Positions 30,837-39,670 of a stretch of 64,000 nucleotides of DNA are shown one piece after another. The translations under genes were made by a program, and so were the position numbers. Numbering within the stretch: the first letter of the stretch is position 1; the number at the start of each line of letters is the position of its first letter. This stretch comes from AC-32 sp963717725 (lineage in GTDB: Bacteria > Actinomycetota > Thermoleophilia > Gaiellales > Gaiellaceae): positions 124,001-188,000 of the forward strand of contig CAVQWS010000003.1 of assembly GCA_963717725.1 (NCBI GenBank), in the 5' to 3' direction. The notes under the pieces were generated by a model that had not been told where the DNA came from, ran no database searches, and was given only the letters and a program-made list of their open reading frames with translations.

Positions 30837-32843
30837 GTGTCGCACGACACGGACAAGCTGATCCGTCAGCTCTCGCTCGTCGCCTTCTTGATGGCAGAGC
30901 GGCGGGCGGTGACCGCGCGCGACATCAAGGGGCAGGTCGAGGGCTACCAGGAGATGTCGGACGAGGCGTTCGCCCGTCGTTTCTACTCCGACCGCGCCGA
31001 GCTGATCGCGCTCGGCGTCCCGCTGCATTCGCAGCGCGACGAGTACACGGGCGAGGAGCTCTACAACATGCGCTCCGAGCGCTACTTCCTGCCGCCGCTC
31101 GAGCTGACCGACGACGAGCTCGCGGCGCTACAGACCTGCCTCTACCTGCTCGAGGGCAAGTTCGCCTACGCGGAGCCGCTGCGGCTCGCGCTGCAGAACC
31201 TCGCGCTCGGCCGCGAGGGCTTCGCCGAGGCGCCCACCGATACCGCGCTGCGCGTCGAGGTGCTCGACCCCGAGTACTCGGTCGAGATGCAGGGCCGGCT
31301 CGGGAAGCTCGAGGCAGCGATCTCGAAGCAGCGCACGGTCAAGTTCCCGTACTGGTCGATCTCGCGCGACGAGGAGCGCGAGCGCACCGTCAACCCCTAC
31401 GCGCTCTTCCAGGACGGCGGCGCCTGGTACGTCGTCGGGCTCGACCTCGACGCCGAGGACGAGCGCACGTTCCGCGTTTCGCGCATCCGCGGCGAGATCC
31501 GCTTCGCCACGCGCCGCGAGCGAGACTTCCGGCTGCCGGCCGAGTTCGACGTCGACCGCTACCGCGGCCGCCCGCCGTGGCAGATCGGCGACGCCGCCGG
31601 GGAGGCGCGGATCGAAGTTGCCGGCGACACGGCCTGGTGGGTCGAGCGCACCTTCGGCACGAAAGTCGAGGGCGGCGTCTTCGTGACCGAGTACTCGAGC
31701 CTGCCGCTGCTCGCCTCGTGGGTCCTGCGCCAGGACGGCCGCGCGGTGCCGCAGGCGCCCGACGAGCTGCGGAAAGAGGTCGCGCGGGCACTGAAGCTCG
31801 TGCGCGAGCGGCACGAGGGTGCACCGGACGCACTCGCCGCCGAGAGCGGCCCTGAGGCCGAGAAGGACACGATCGAGCGGCCCACCGCGCCCGTCCATCC
31901 CGAGCGCTTCGCCGTCCTCCAGGCACTGCTGGCCTACCTGCTCGACCGCTGCGGCGAGGACTCGCAGGCCGAGTTCCCGGCCCAGGAGCTGGTCGACCGC
32001 TTCAACATCCCCTTCGAGGCGCTCGAGGAGCATCTGTCGCTGCTGAACCTCGTCAACTTCGGCGGCGGCTGCTACGCGGTCTACGCCGAGCTCGACGGTG
32101 ACACGATCAGCGTGGACAAGGAGCTCTTTGGGGACACCTTCCGTGCGCCGCCGCGCCTGACGCCCCTGGAGGCGCGGGCGATTCGGCTGGCGCTCGAGTT
32201 CGTGGGGCCGATGATCGCCGCCGATGCCGGCTCGGCGCTCGATCGCGTCCGGGACAAGCTCGAGGAGACCTTCGGCGAGTTCGAGCTCGCCCAGACGCCC
32301 GAACTGCACGTGCAGCGGGCCGAGGAAGACCTGGTCGGCACGCTCAGCCGAGGCCTGCGCGAGCGGCGGCTGGTCGAGGTCGACTACCTGAAGGAGGGCG
32401 AGGAGGAGGTCTCGACGCACCTGGTCGAGCCGTACTCGCTCGAGCGCCGGTTGCCCTACTGGTACGTGCACACGTGGGACCGCACGCGGGACGGCGAGCG
32501 CTCGTTCCGGCTCGACCGCATGCGCAGCGCCCGCATCCAGCGCGGGCACTTCGAGCCGCGCGAGGGGTTCGACCCACACGAGTTCCGAGACGCCCGCCCC
32601 GCGCGCATCTGGTATTCGCCCGAGATTGCCCGCTGGGAGCTGGAGAAGGGCGCGCGCTCGCTCGCGGACGGCTCGGCGGTCGCCGAGCGCCCCGTCGGCA
32701 GCCCGGAGTGGCTGGTCGGCGAGATCCTCAGCTACCGGGGCGAGGCGGTCGTGCTCGAGCCACCGGAGCTCCGCCGCGAGATCGTCGCCCGCGCCAAGGC
32801 CGTGCAGCGTGAGCTCGGCCTCTCGCGCGTGCGAGTCGCCTAG
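30837..32843 (+). CDS. pafBC: Fused PafB-PafC-type WYL-domain transcriptional regulator
   Basis: 668 residues with two consecutive HTH-WYL-WCX units (about 1-330 and 345-668). The first has KLIRQLSLVAFLMAERRAVTARDI as winged helix and FPYWSISRDEERERTVNPYALFQDGGAWYVVGLD as WYL domain. The second has RFAVLQALLAYLLDRCGEDSQAEFPAQ and VEPYSLERRLPYWYVHTWD. PafB and PafC act together as the main mycobacterial DNA-damage regulator, and here they are one chain as in some other Actinomycetota. The Pup-ligase or proteasome genes are not in the window. GTG start. Confidence 0.88.
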   Translation: MSHDTDKLIRQLSLVAFLMAERRAVTARDIKGQVEGYQEMSDEAFARRFYSDRAELIALGVPLHSQRDEYTGEELYNMRSERYFLPPLELTDDELAALQTCLYLLEGKFAYAEPLRLALQNLALGREGFAEAPTDTALRVEVLDPEYSVEMQGRLGKLEAAISKQRTVKFPYWSISRDEERERTVNPYALFQDGGAWYVVGLDLDAEDERTFRVSRIRGEIRFATRRERDFRLPAEFDVDRYRGRPPWQIGDAAGEARIEVAGDTAWWVERTFGTKVEGGVFVTEYSSLPLLASWVLRQDGRAVPQAPDELRKEVARALKLVRERHEGAPDALAAESGPEAEKDTIERPTAPVHPERFAVLQALLAYLLDRCGEDSQAEFPAQELVDRFNIPFEALEEHLSLLNLVNFGGGCYAVYAELDGDTISVDKELFGDTFRAPPRLTPLEARAIRLALEFVGPMIAADAGSALDRVRDKLEETFGEFELAQTPELHVQRAEEDLVGTLSRGLRERRLVEVDYLKEGEEEVSTHLVEPYSLERRLPYWYVHTWDRTRDGERSFRLDRMRSARIQRGHFEPREGFDPHEFRDARPARIWYSPEIARWELEKGARSLADGSAVAERPVGSPEWLVGEILSYRGEAVVLEPPELRREIVARAKAVQRELGLSRVRVA

Positions 32844-32980
32844 CTCGCTTTCTCTTCCTGCTTGCGGGCGTCGAGCTCGGCCTGCGCCTTGAGCGCCAGC
32901 TGCCGAGTTCGCTCGGCGTTCCTGACCATCTCCTCGCGTCTCTCGAGGTCAGCCTTCGTCAGCTTCCTCTTCTTCGCCAT
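32840..32980 (-). CDS. 46-residue basic helical protein
   Basis: MAKKRKLTKADLERREEMVRNAERTRQLALKAQAELDARKQEEKAS: a single charged helix. The ATG at 32980 has a strong Shine-Dalgarno, GGAGG 5 nt upstream, which lies within the preceding tiny gene. It shares a CTAG stop with pafBC. There is no recognised family. Coding is supported by the ribosome binding site and the coupled position. Confidence 0.6.
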   Translation of the reverse strand: MAKKRKLTKADLERREEMVRNAERTRQLALKAQAELDARKQEEKAS

Positions 32981-33086
32981 CGTCGCCTCCGATGAGAATC
33001 TCGATTCGCTTGAGCGACTCAGCGACATCGCTCACGTTGAACAGTAACGCCACGACTTCGTCGCGCGAGATGATTCCGTCCTCCAC
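32949..33086 (-). CDS. 45-residue acidic protein overlapping the next tiny gene
   Basis: From a GTG at 33086 the frame reads VEDGIISRDEVVALLFNVSDVA, then ESLKRIEILIGGDDGEEEEADEG: an amphipathic helix and an acidic tail. It resembles small actinobacterial proteins with an EVxALLFxVADI-type helix followed by an EEEE tail, from memory and not verified. It overlaps the downstream 46-residue gene by 32 nt and contains its Shine-Dalgarno. There is no good ribosome binding site of its own. Confidence 0.45.
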   Translation of the reverse strand: MEDGIISRDEVVALLFNVSDVAESLKRIEILIGGDDGEEEEADEG

Positions 33087-33136
33087 GGGGAAAGCCTGGC
33101 CTCGCGGAAATGGAAGCGCAAGGTGTCCATTCCGGG

Positions 33137-34933
33137 CTAGCCCGCCAGCGGCAGGTCGAGCGTGAACGTCGCGCCTTGCTCGGGTGCCGACTGCACCTCG
33201 AGCGCGCCGCCGTGGGCCTCGGCGATCGAGCGCGCGATGAACAGGCCGAGCCCGGTCCCCGGACGCGTGGCGCCCGAGCCCGTCACGCGGCCGAACTTCT
33301 CGAAGATCAGCTTCTGGTCGGCCTTCGCGATCCCGGGACCCCGGTCGCTTACGTCGACGAGCACGCGCCCGTCCTCCTGGTATGCGCGAACCTCGACCTC
33401 GCCCTCCGCGGGCGAGTACTTGATCGCGTTGTCGATCAAGTTCGTCAGCACCTGCCGCAAACGATCGTGGTCGCCGCGGATCTCGGGCAGCGGCGACCGC
33501 ACGTCGGCTCGGAGCCGCACCTCGTCCTGGCCGAGCTGGGCGGTCGACACCGCGTCGTGCACCAGCTGCCCGAGATCGACCTCCCGGAAGCGGAAGGTGA
33601 ACGTGCCCGCCTCGATGCGCGAGGTGTCGAGCACGTCGCCGATCAGCTCGGCGAGCCGGTTCGTCTCGCCGGCGATCAGCTCGAGGAACGACTCGCGGTG
33701 CTCGGGAGAGAGCTCGCGCCAGCGCTGCTGCAGCGTGCGGGCGGCCCCGATCACCGCGGCCATCGGCGTGCGCAGCTCGTGGGAGACGAGCGACACGAAA
33801 TCGGCCCGCAGCGCCGAGAGGCGCCGCAGCTCGTCGACTGTCTTGCGCTCGCTCTCGTAGGCGCGGATGTTCTGTACCGCACTTGCCACCAGACGTCCGA
33901 GCAGGCCCGCGAGCTCGATGTCGTCAGGGCTGAAGGCGTCGCGCTCCCGGCGCACCAACGAGAGCATCCCGATCGCTCGGGCCCCCTGGAGCAACGGCGT
34001 GGCGAGCCGGCAGTGCAGGCCGAGCGCCAGGAACTCGTCTTCCTCGGGGTAATCCGCCGAGCTCATGTCGCGCCGGTAGACCGTCTGGTTCGTTCGCAAC
34101 AGCTCCTCGAGCAGGGTCCCGTGGATCGGCCGGCCCGAGCCCGGCGGCAGCACGTCCGCCGCGCCCTCGCCGGCGACGGCCATCACCTGCGCGACGCCAT
34201 TCTCGCTGAGCACGATCGCGATCCGGTCGAACGGCAGTAGGCCGCGTACCTCCCGGATGAACGCATCGAAGGCCTGGTCGAGCTCGAGCGAGGAGCTGAG
34301 CGCGCGGGCGCAGCGGTTGGCGGACTCGAGCACGTCAGCACGCCGGCCGAGCTGGTCGCGCAGCTTCTCCGCCTCGGCGGCGCGCGCCTCGGCGACCGTG
34401 CTCTGGCCGAGCAGGCGCAACATCAGCCAGCCGACGATCAGGCCCAGCAGCACCTCGAGCCCGAGCTGGAGCGTCACGTAGTCGACGCGGTAGCGGTGCG
34501 GCGCGAACCGGTCCGAGCGCAGCCATTCGTAGCCGGCCATCACCGGGGCACTTGCGGCGGTGAGGGCGAGTGCGCCGACGATGCCGTAGCGCAGCGCGGC
34601 CTCGACGAGCGGGAGATACATCACCTGCCGGATGGGCGAGGCCTGCTCGAAGCTGAAGATCAAGGTGTAGGCCGAGACGATCGCGAAGTCGAAGGTGAGC
34701 GCCGCGAGCCCGATTCGCTTCAGCGCCGCCTTCGACCACTCGCGCCGGCTGAGCGCGAAGATGGCCAGCGCCCCCACCGCGAGGATCCCCGTCACGAGCC
34801 ACGCCCAGAGCTCGTAGTGCGGCGGGTAGTGCTGGCCGATTGCGACCTGGAAGATCGCGAGCGGGACGGCGCCGAGCCGTACCCAGCCGATCCAACGCTC
34901 GACGTCGCGTAGCCGCCGCAGCTCGCCGTTCAC
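33137..34933 (-). CDS. Membrane histidine kinase with GAF domain
   Basis: 598 residues: six predicted membrane helices in the first 195 residues, a coiled-coil linker, a GAF domain (about 215-370: LELDQAFDAFIREVRGLLPFDRIAIVL, ATPLLQGARAIGMLSLV), HisKA with SHELRTPMAAVIGAARTL (about 390) and HATPase_c with NLIDNAIKYSP, DRGPGI and GTGLGLFIA. No response regulator is adjacent, so it is an orphan. Its GTG start overlaps the queG stop (GTGA), an unusual partnership probably reflecting operon packing. Confidence 0.9.
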   Translation of the reverse strand: MNGELRRLRDVERWIGWVRLGAVPLAIFQVAIGQHYPPHYELWAWLVTGILAVGALAIFALSRREWSKAALKRIGLAALTFDFAIVSAYTLIFSFEQASPIRQVMYLPLVEAALRYGIVGALALTAASAPVMAGYEWLRSDRFAPHRYRVDYVTLQLGLEVLLGLIVGWLMLRLLGQSTVAEARAAEAEKLRDQLGRRADVLESANRCARALSSSLELDQAFDAFIREVRGLLPFDRIAIVLSENGVAQVMAVAGEGAADVLPPGSGRPIHGTLLEELLRTNQTVYRRDMSSADYPEEDEFLALGLHCRLATPLLQGARAIGMLSLVRRERDAFSPDDIELAGLLGRLVASAVQNIRAYESERKTVDELRRLSALRADFVSLVSHELRTPMAAVIGAARTLQQRWRELSPEHRESFLELIAGETNRLAELIGDVLDTSRIEAGTFTFRFREVDLGQLVHDAVSTAQLGQDEVRLRADVRSPLPEIRGDHDRLRQVLTNLIDNAIKYSPAEGEVEVRAYQEDGRVLVDVSDRGPGIAKADQKLIFEKFGRVTGSGATRPGTGLGLFIARSIAEAHGGALEVQSAPEQGATFTLDLPLAG

Positions 34934-35913
34934 CGGAGCCGCTCCAGCGCCCACTCGGCGTGCTCGCGCAGCAGCGGGTCGTCGCCTTCGGCGAAGGGCT
35001 CGGCCAGCGACGCGTCGCCGCCGGCGTTGCCGAGCGCCACGAGTGCGTTCCGGCGCAGGAAGCGCGGGTCGTTGCGCGGGACGAACAGGCGGTCGTAGCC
35101 GGCGGCCAGCTCTTCGTCGTCCGCCTGGAGCCAGTCGGCGAGCGAGACGTGCGGCTCTGCTCCTGTCTGCGTCTCCCCCACCCTGCGCTTCTCGACGCCG
35201 CGGTTCCACGGGCAGACGTCCTGGCAGATGTCGCAGCCGTAGACGCGGTCGCCGAGCGCTTCGCGGATGTCCTCTGGCATCGGGTCGGCCGACTGCGTCC
35301 AATAAGAGAGACAGCGCGTCGCGTCGAGCACGCCGGCCTCCTCGAGCGCATCGGTCGGGCACGCGTCGATGCAGAGCGTGCAGGAGCCGCAGCCCGCGTC
35401 GAGCGGAGGCGTCGCCTCCAGCTCAGCGGTGGTGACGAGCGTCCCGAGCACGACCCAGGAGCCGTGGCGCCGCGTGATCAGCATCGTGTTCTTGCCGTAG
35501 AAGCCGACCCCGCAGCGCGCAGCTGCCTCGCGATCGACGTGCTGGTTCGCGTCCACGAGCACGCGGTACTCGCCACCGAGCCGCCGGCCGAGCTCGTCGA
35601 GACGCTCGCGCAGGACGGCGTAGGCGTCCCACCAGGTGTAGCGCGGGAGCCGTCCGTGGCCGGGAGGCGGTTCCTCGCCCTCGAGCCAGTAGCAGAGCGC
35701 GGCCGAGACGACCGTGCGCGCGCCTTCGAGCAGCGTCTCGGGATGGCACGAGACCTCCGGGCGAGCCATCGTGAAGCGCATGTCCGCGAACAACCCGCGG
35801 GCACGGCGCTCGAGGATGTGCCGTTCGGTCTCGTCGTAAGGCGCGACCGGCGCCGCCCCGACAGCGTCGAGTCCTAGCTCATCCCCTAGCCTGGCCAGCT
35901 GTTCACCCTGCAT
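34930..35913 (-). CDS. queG: Epoxyqueuosine reductase
   Basis: Iron-sulfur, cobalamin-dependent enzyme reducing epoxyqueuosine to queuosine in tRNA. Two 4Fe-4S clusters are encoded by CGSCTLCIDACPTDAL (about 180) and CDICQDVCPWN (about 230). The N-terminal segment FADMRFTMARPEVSCHPETLLEGARTVV, with a cobalamin-pocket aspartate near 139 (YRVLVDANQHVDREAAARCGVGFYGKN), and a C-terminal HEAT-like stretch complete the family layout at 327 residues. With tgt and queA it supports queuosine modification in this organism. ATG start, 19 nt from the divergent oxidoreductase. Confidence 0.94.
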   Translation of the reverse strand: MQGEQLARLGDELGLDAVGAAPVAPYDETERHILERRARGLFADMRFTMARPEVSCHPETLLEGARTVVSAALCYWLEGEEPPPGHGRLPRYTWWDAYAVLRERLDELGRRLGGEYRVLVDANQHVDREAAARCGVGFYGKNTMLITRRHGSWVVLGTLVTTAELEATPPLDAGCGSCTLCIDACPTDALEEAGVLDATRCLSYWTQSADPMPEDIREALGDRVYGCDICQDVCPWNRGVEKRRVGETQTGAEPHVSLADWLQADDEELAAGYDRLFVPRNDPRFLRRNALVALGNAGGDASLAEPFAEGDDPLLREHAEWALERLR

Positions 35914-35932
35914 ATGGGAGATTGTGCCCCGG

Positions 35933-36892
35933 ATGAAGGCAATTCGGATCCACGAGGACGGCGGGCCCGAGGTTCTGCGCTACGAGGACGCGCCCGATCC
36001 CGAGCCCGGGCCGGGCGAGGTGCTCGTCCGTCTGCGCGCTGCCTCTCTCAACCATCTCGACCTCTGGATCCGCAAGGGCCTCCCTTCGGTGCCCAAGCCG
36101 CGGATCCTCGGCGCCGACGGCGCCGGTTTCCGCGAGGACACGGGCGAGCGCGTCGTGATCAACCCCGGGATCGAGCACGGCGAGCGCATCACCGTCGTCG
36201 GCGAGCATATGGACGGCACCCACGCGGAGCTGGTCGCCGTGCCAGAGACGAACGTCTACCCGCTCCCGGAGGAGCTCTCGTTCGAGGAGGCCGCCGCCTT
36301 CCCGCTCGTCTTCGAGACCGCCTACCGGCTGCTGGTGACGAAGGCTCAGCTGCGCGGCGGCGAGTGGGTCCTGCTCTGGGGGATCGGGAGCGGCGTTGCC
36401 CTCGCCGGCCTGGAGATTGCGAAGTCGCTCGGCGCCCGCACGGTCGTCACCTCCTCCAGCGACGAGAAGCTCGAGCGGGCGCGCGCGCTCGGCGCCGACG
36501 CAACCGTCAACCATGTGACCGGCGACGTCGGCGCGGCGGTCAAGGAGGCAACCGAGGGCAAAGGCGTCGAGGTCGTGCTCGAGCACGTCGGCGAGGCGAC
36601 CTGGCAGATCTCGCTGCAGTCCGCGCGCGCGAGCGGCCGGATCGTCGTTTGCGGAGCGACCAGCGGCCCGAACCCGCCGGCTGCGCTGCATCGGATCTGG
36701 TGGAAGCAGCTGACGATCTACGGCTCGACGATGGGCACCCGCAAGGACTTCGAGGCGGCCTACGAGCTGGTCAAAAGCGGCCGCGCAAAGCCGGTCGTCG
36801 ACTCCGTCTTCCCGCTCGCCGAGGCACGCGCCGCCCACGAGCGGATGGAGGCCGGCGAGCAGTTCGGCAAGATCGTGCTCACGATCCCTTAG
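35933..36892 (+). CDS. Zinc-independent quinone oxidoreductase-type MDR dehydrogenase
   Basis: 319-residue medium-chain dehydrogenase/reductase. GroES-like N-terminal domain (PGPGEVLVRLRAASLNHLDLWIRKG) and nucleotide-binding Rossmann domain with LLWGIGSGVALAGLEIAKSLGARTVVTSSSDEK. The structural-zinc cysteines and the catalytic-zinc Cys/His pattern of alcohol dehydrogenases are missing, which suggests an NADPH:quinone oxidoreductase-like enzyme. ATG at 35933 (MKAIRIHEDGGPEVL) is preferred to a GTG at 35924. Its stop overlaps the convergent kimA-like stop by 4 nt. Confidence 0.88.
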   Translation: MKAIRIHEDGGPEVLRYEDAPDPEPGPGEVLVRLRAASLNHLDLWIRKGLPSVPKPRILGADGAGFREDTGERVVINPGIEHGERITVVGEHMDGTHAELVAVPETNVYPLPEELSFEEAAAFPLVFETAYRLLVTKAQLRGGEWVLLWGIGSGVALAGLEIAKSLGARTVVTSSSDEKLERARALGADATVNHVTGDVGAAVKEATEGKGVEVVLEHVGEATWQISLQSARASGRIVVCGATSGPNPPAALHRIWWKQLTIYGSTMGTRKDFEAAYELVKSGRAKPVVDSVFPLAEARAAHERMEAGEQFGKIVLTIP

Positions 36893-39156
36893 GTCAGCTG
36901 GAACGGCACCGAGGTCAGGATCACCCGCGGCTCGAACAGCAGCAGCCGTTTCAGGTAGAGCGCCCGCTGGTTGTGCAGCAGCCGGTCGGTGCCGCGCACG
37001 ACGAGCTCCGGCATCACGACGACGGCGACGGCTTCGGGATCGGCCGTGATCGAGCGCAGGTAGGTCAAGAGCGGCGTGCCGACGTCGCGATACGGCGCCT
37101 CGACGATCTCCAGCGGCAGTCCGGTCGGGAAGCGGCGCCAGTCATGCTCGATCGTGCCTGCCTCGTCGTCGCCCTCGGCGAAGTACACGGCCCTCGTCTC
37201 GCGGATCCCGAGCGAGCGTGCGTACAGCAGCGCGCGGAGCGAGGCCGCGTTGACGCCGGAGATCGGGACGACGACCTCGGCCCGCTGCGGGAGGAAGTCG
37301 TCGTCGCCGAGCTTCGGCACGTCGGTGACCGCGACGCCGGGCTCGCGCAACAGGCCGAGCTTGAGCGAGAAGGTCGAGCGCCGCATCACGGCCGAGAGCA
37401 GCGACGGCTTGCGGAACAGCTCCGGGACGACGACGGTCACGTAGCGGCTCTCGCCCTGCGGGATCGCCCAGATCTCCTCGAGCACCGCGTCGAGCCGGTC
37501 GCCGTCGGCGGGCAGGATCTCGAGCCGCGGATCGCCGTCGGTCCAGTGGAAGAAGCGCGGGCCGATGCCCGGGTCGCTGCCCGGGAACGGCACGTGGATC
37601 GCGCGCAGCGACTCCTTCGAGATCGTCTGCGCGTACCAGAGCGCCTCGCGGGTGGCGGCGTCGAGTCGCTCGACGTAGAGGATCACGTTGTTCTCGACCT
37701 CGCGGCTGCAGAGGACGGCGCGCCCTTTCGCGCGCAGCCGGCGGCCGACCGACCGGTAGTGGCTGCGCACGCCGTAGAACACGAGCACGAGCACCGGGAT
37801 CGCGATCAGCACCATCCAGGCACCGTCGAGGAACTTCGTCGCGACCACGACCACGGTCACGAGCGCGGTCGTCGCAGCGCCGAGGGCGTTGAGCCCAGCC
37901 CGCCAGCGCCAGCCACGCTCTCGCGTCTTCTGCCAGTGGCGCACCATGCCCGACTGGGCGAGCGTGAACGCGGTGAAGACGCCGATCACGTACAGGTGGA
38001 TCAGCGAGTTGACGTTCGCCCGGAAGGCGACCAGCAGCAGCGTGGCGAGCCCGGCGAGGACGACGATCCCGTTCGAGTACGCGAGCCGGTCGCCGAGATT
38101 CACGAACTGGCTCGGCAGGAAGCGGTCGCGCGCGAGCAGCGCGGCGAGGCGCGGGAAGCCCTGGTACGACGTGTTCGCCGCCAGCACGAGGATCGCGAGC
38201 GTGAACGCCTGGACGAGGTAGTAGCCAATCGACCCGGGCGAGCCGGCCGGGAAGGCGCCGCGCGCAATCTGCGACAGCACCGAGGTCGTCGAGCTCGGGC
38301 GGGCGTCCATCTTCACGGCCAGCCACGAGACGGTGACGAAGAAGCTGATCGCGATCACGGCCATCACGTAGAGCGTCCGGGCTGCGTTCTGGGACTGCGG
38401 CCGGCGGAAGGCGGTCACGCCGTTGGAGATCGACTCGACACCCGTCAGCGCAACGGCGCCGGATGAGAACGCCTTCAACAGGAGGAACACTCCCAGCGCG
38501 CCGGTTCCGGCCGCGAGCGGGTGCGGCACGGTTGCAACCGGGCACGTGCCGACCGTGCACTTCGCCACGCCGATTCCGAGCGTCAGATAGAGGATCGCGA
38601 TGAACCCGTAGGTCGGGAACGCGAACAGCAGGCCGGACTCGCGCACCCCGCGCAGGTTGCCGACGGTCAGAATCGCAACGCAGGCGAGCGAGAGCGCGAG
38701 CTGGTGCGCCGTCAGCGACGGTGCGGCCGAGGTGATCGCGAAGACCCCAGCTGCGACCGAGACCGCGACCGTCAGCACGTAGTCGGTCAGCAGGGCGGCA
38801 CCGGCCACGAGCGCGGGCAGCGTGCCGAGGTTCTCCCGGGCGAAGACGTACGAGCCGCCGCTCGAGGCGTACGCCTTGACGCCTTGGCTGTACGAGAGCA
38901 CGACGATCGCGAGCAGGACCGCGACCGCGAGCGAGATCGGCAGCACGAAGTGCAGCGAGGCGACCCCGGCCGTGATCAGCACCGCCATCGCCGCCTCGCT
39001 CGCGTAGGCGACCGAGGAGATCGGGTCGGAGGAGAAGATGGGTAGTGCGAGCGTCTTCGAGAGCAGCGTCCCTTCGAGCTCGCGGCTCGACCGAGGACGC
39101 CCGATCAGCAGCCGCTTCGTGCGCGCGACGAGCGGCGCGGCAGGAGCGGCGCTCAT
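36889..39156 (-). CDS. KimA-like potassium / amino-acid permease (APC superfamily)
   Basis: 755 residues. The first 460 form about 12 membrane helices with SKTLALPIFSSDPISSVAYASEAAM, the conserved helix-1 motif of KimA (YdaO) proton-coupled potassium importers. The cytoplasmic C-terminus (about 480-755) resembles the universal-stress-like domain of KimA, which binds c-di-AMP in Bacillus. In the same operon lie uspA and a KdpE/KdpD-like pair, which strengthens the potassium assignment. The start overlaps the uspA stop (ATGA), so there is no leader for a c-di-AMP riboswitch. Confidence 0.82.
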   Translation of the reverse strand: MSAAPAAPLVARTKRLLIGRPRSSRELEGTLLSKTLALPIFSSDPISSVAYASEAAMAVLITAGVASLHFVLPISLAVAVLLAIVVLSYSQGVKAYASSGGSYVFARENLGTLPALVAGAALLTDYVLTVAVSVAAGVFAITSAAPSLTAHQLALSLACVAILTVGNLRGVRESGLLFAFPTYGFIAILYLTLGIGVAKCTVGTCPVATVPHPLAAGTGALGVFLLLKAFSSGAVALTGVESISNGVTAFRRPQSQNAARTLYVMAVIAISFFVTVSWLAVKMDARPSSTTSVLSQIARGAFPAGSPGSIGYYLVQAFTLAILVLAANTSYQGFPRLAALLARDRFLPSQFVNLGDRLAYSNGIVVLAGLATLLLVAFRANVNSLIHLYVIGVFTAFTLAQSGMVRHWQKTRERGWRWRAGLNALGAATTALVTVVVVATKFLDGAWMVLIAIPVLVLVFYGVRSHYRSVGRRLRAKGRAVLCSREVENNVILYVERLDAATREALWYAQTISKESLRAIHVPFPGSDPGIGPRFFHWTDGDPRLEILPADGDRLDAVLEEIWAIPQGESRYVTVVVPELFRKPSLLSAVMRRSTFSLKLGLLREPGVAVTDVPKLGDDDFLPQRAEVVVPISGVNAASLRALLYARSLGIRETRAVYFAEGDDEAGTIEHDWRRFPTGLPLEIVEAPYRDVGTPLLTYLRSITADPEAVAVVVMPELVVRGTDRLLHNQRALYLKRLLLFEPRVILTSVPFQLT

Positions 39157-39602
39157 GGACGCATCACGAGCACGCGGCAGCGCGCGTGCTTCAGTACGTA
39201 GTCGACCGTCTTGCCGAAAAGCGCCGTGCCCGGCCGGCGACCGGCGCGGACGACGATCAGGTCGGCCTGGGCTGCCTCGGCCTCTGCCACGATCGCCTCA
39301 CCGCGGGCGCGCGCCCGGATCACTCGCGCGCGCAGCCGCACGCCCCGGCTCGCGGCGATCGCGTTCGCCTGCTCGAGCGCCCGCCTGGCCTGCGCCTCCT
39401 CGTCGTGCATGTGCGCATCGAGCGGGAGCTCCGGTGAAACCTCGATCACGACGACCGCGGTGATCGCGGCGCCTCCCTCCGGCGCGAGCTCCGCCGCCAG
39501 GGCGACGCCAAGCTCGGACTCATCGTCGTTCCCGAGCGGGACGACGATCCGCCGGTAGGCGAGCTGCCCCACCGAGGCACGCCTGAGCGCCCTGACAGCC
39601 AT
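39153..39602 (-). CDS. Universal stress protein (UspA family)
   Basis: 149-residue single-domain Usp. Beta1 RRIVVPLGNDDESELGVALAAELA, beta4 ADLIVVRAGRRPGTALFGKTVDYVLKHARCRVLVMRP; the ATP-binding G-2x-G-9x-G(S/T) is only partly kept (RAGRRPGTALFGKT), so nucleotide binding is uncertain. It is co-translated with the KimA-like transporter through a 4-nt overlap and may act as a regulatory partner (inference). ATG 7 nt after TAGCCT. Confidence 0.88.
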   Translation of the reverse strand: MAVRALRRASVGQLAYRRIVVPLGNDDESELGVALAAELAPEGGAAITAVVVIEVSPELPLDAHMHDEEAQARRALEQANAIAASRGVRLRARVIRARARGEAIVAEAEAAQADLIVVRAGRRPGTALFGKTVDYVLKHARCRVLVMRP

Positions 39603-39609
39603 GGCATCG

Positions 39610-39615
39610 AGGCTA
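39610..39615 (-). promoter_or_regulatory. -10 hexamer of the uspA-kimA operon
   Basis: TAGCCT, 7 nt, ATG. The kdpE-like stop is 56 nt upstream. Confidence 0.55.
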
Positions 39616-39670
39616 GGCCGGGCCTGCTCAGGGCCGCCTCAAGCCTGCGTGTCAGCGGCTCAGGAGGTTC

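Noticed and set aside
35914..38466. 850-residue plus-strand frame across the oxidoreductase and kimA-like genes
   Set aside because: Low-complexity Arg-rich translation; out of frame with the real oxidoreductase and antisense to the transporter.
39157..39160. c-di-AMP (ydaO) riboswitch before the KimA-like gene
   Set aside because: The gene starts inside the uspA stop, leaving no untranslated leader.
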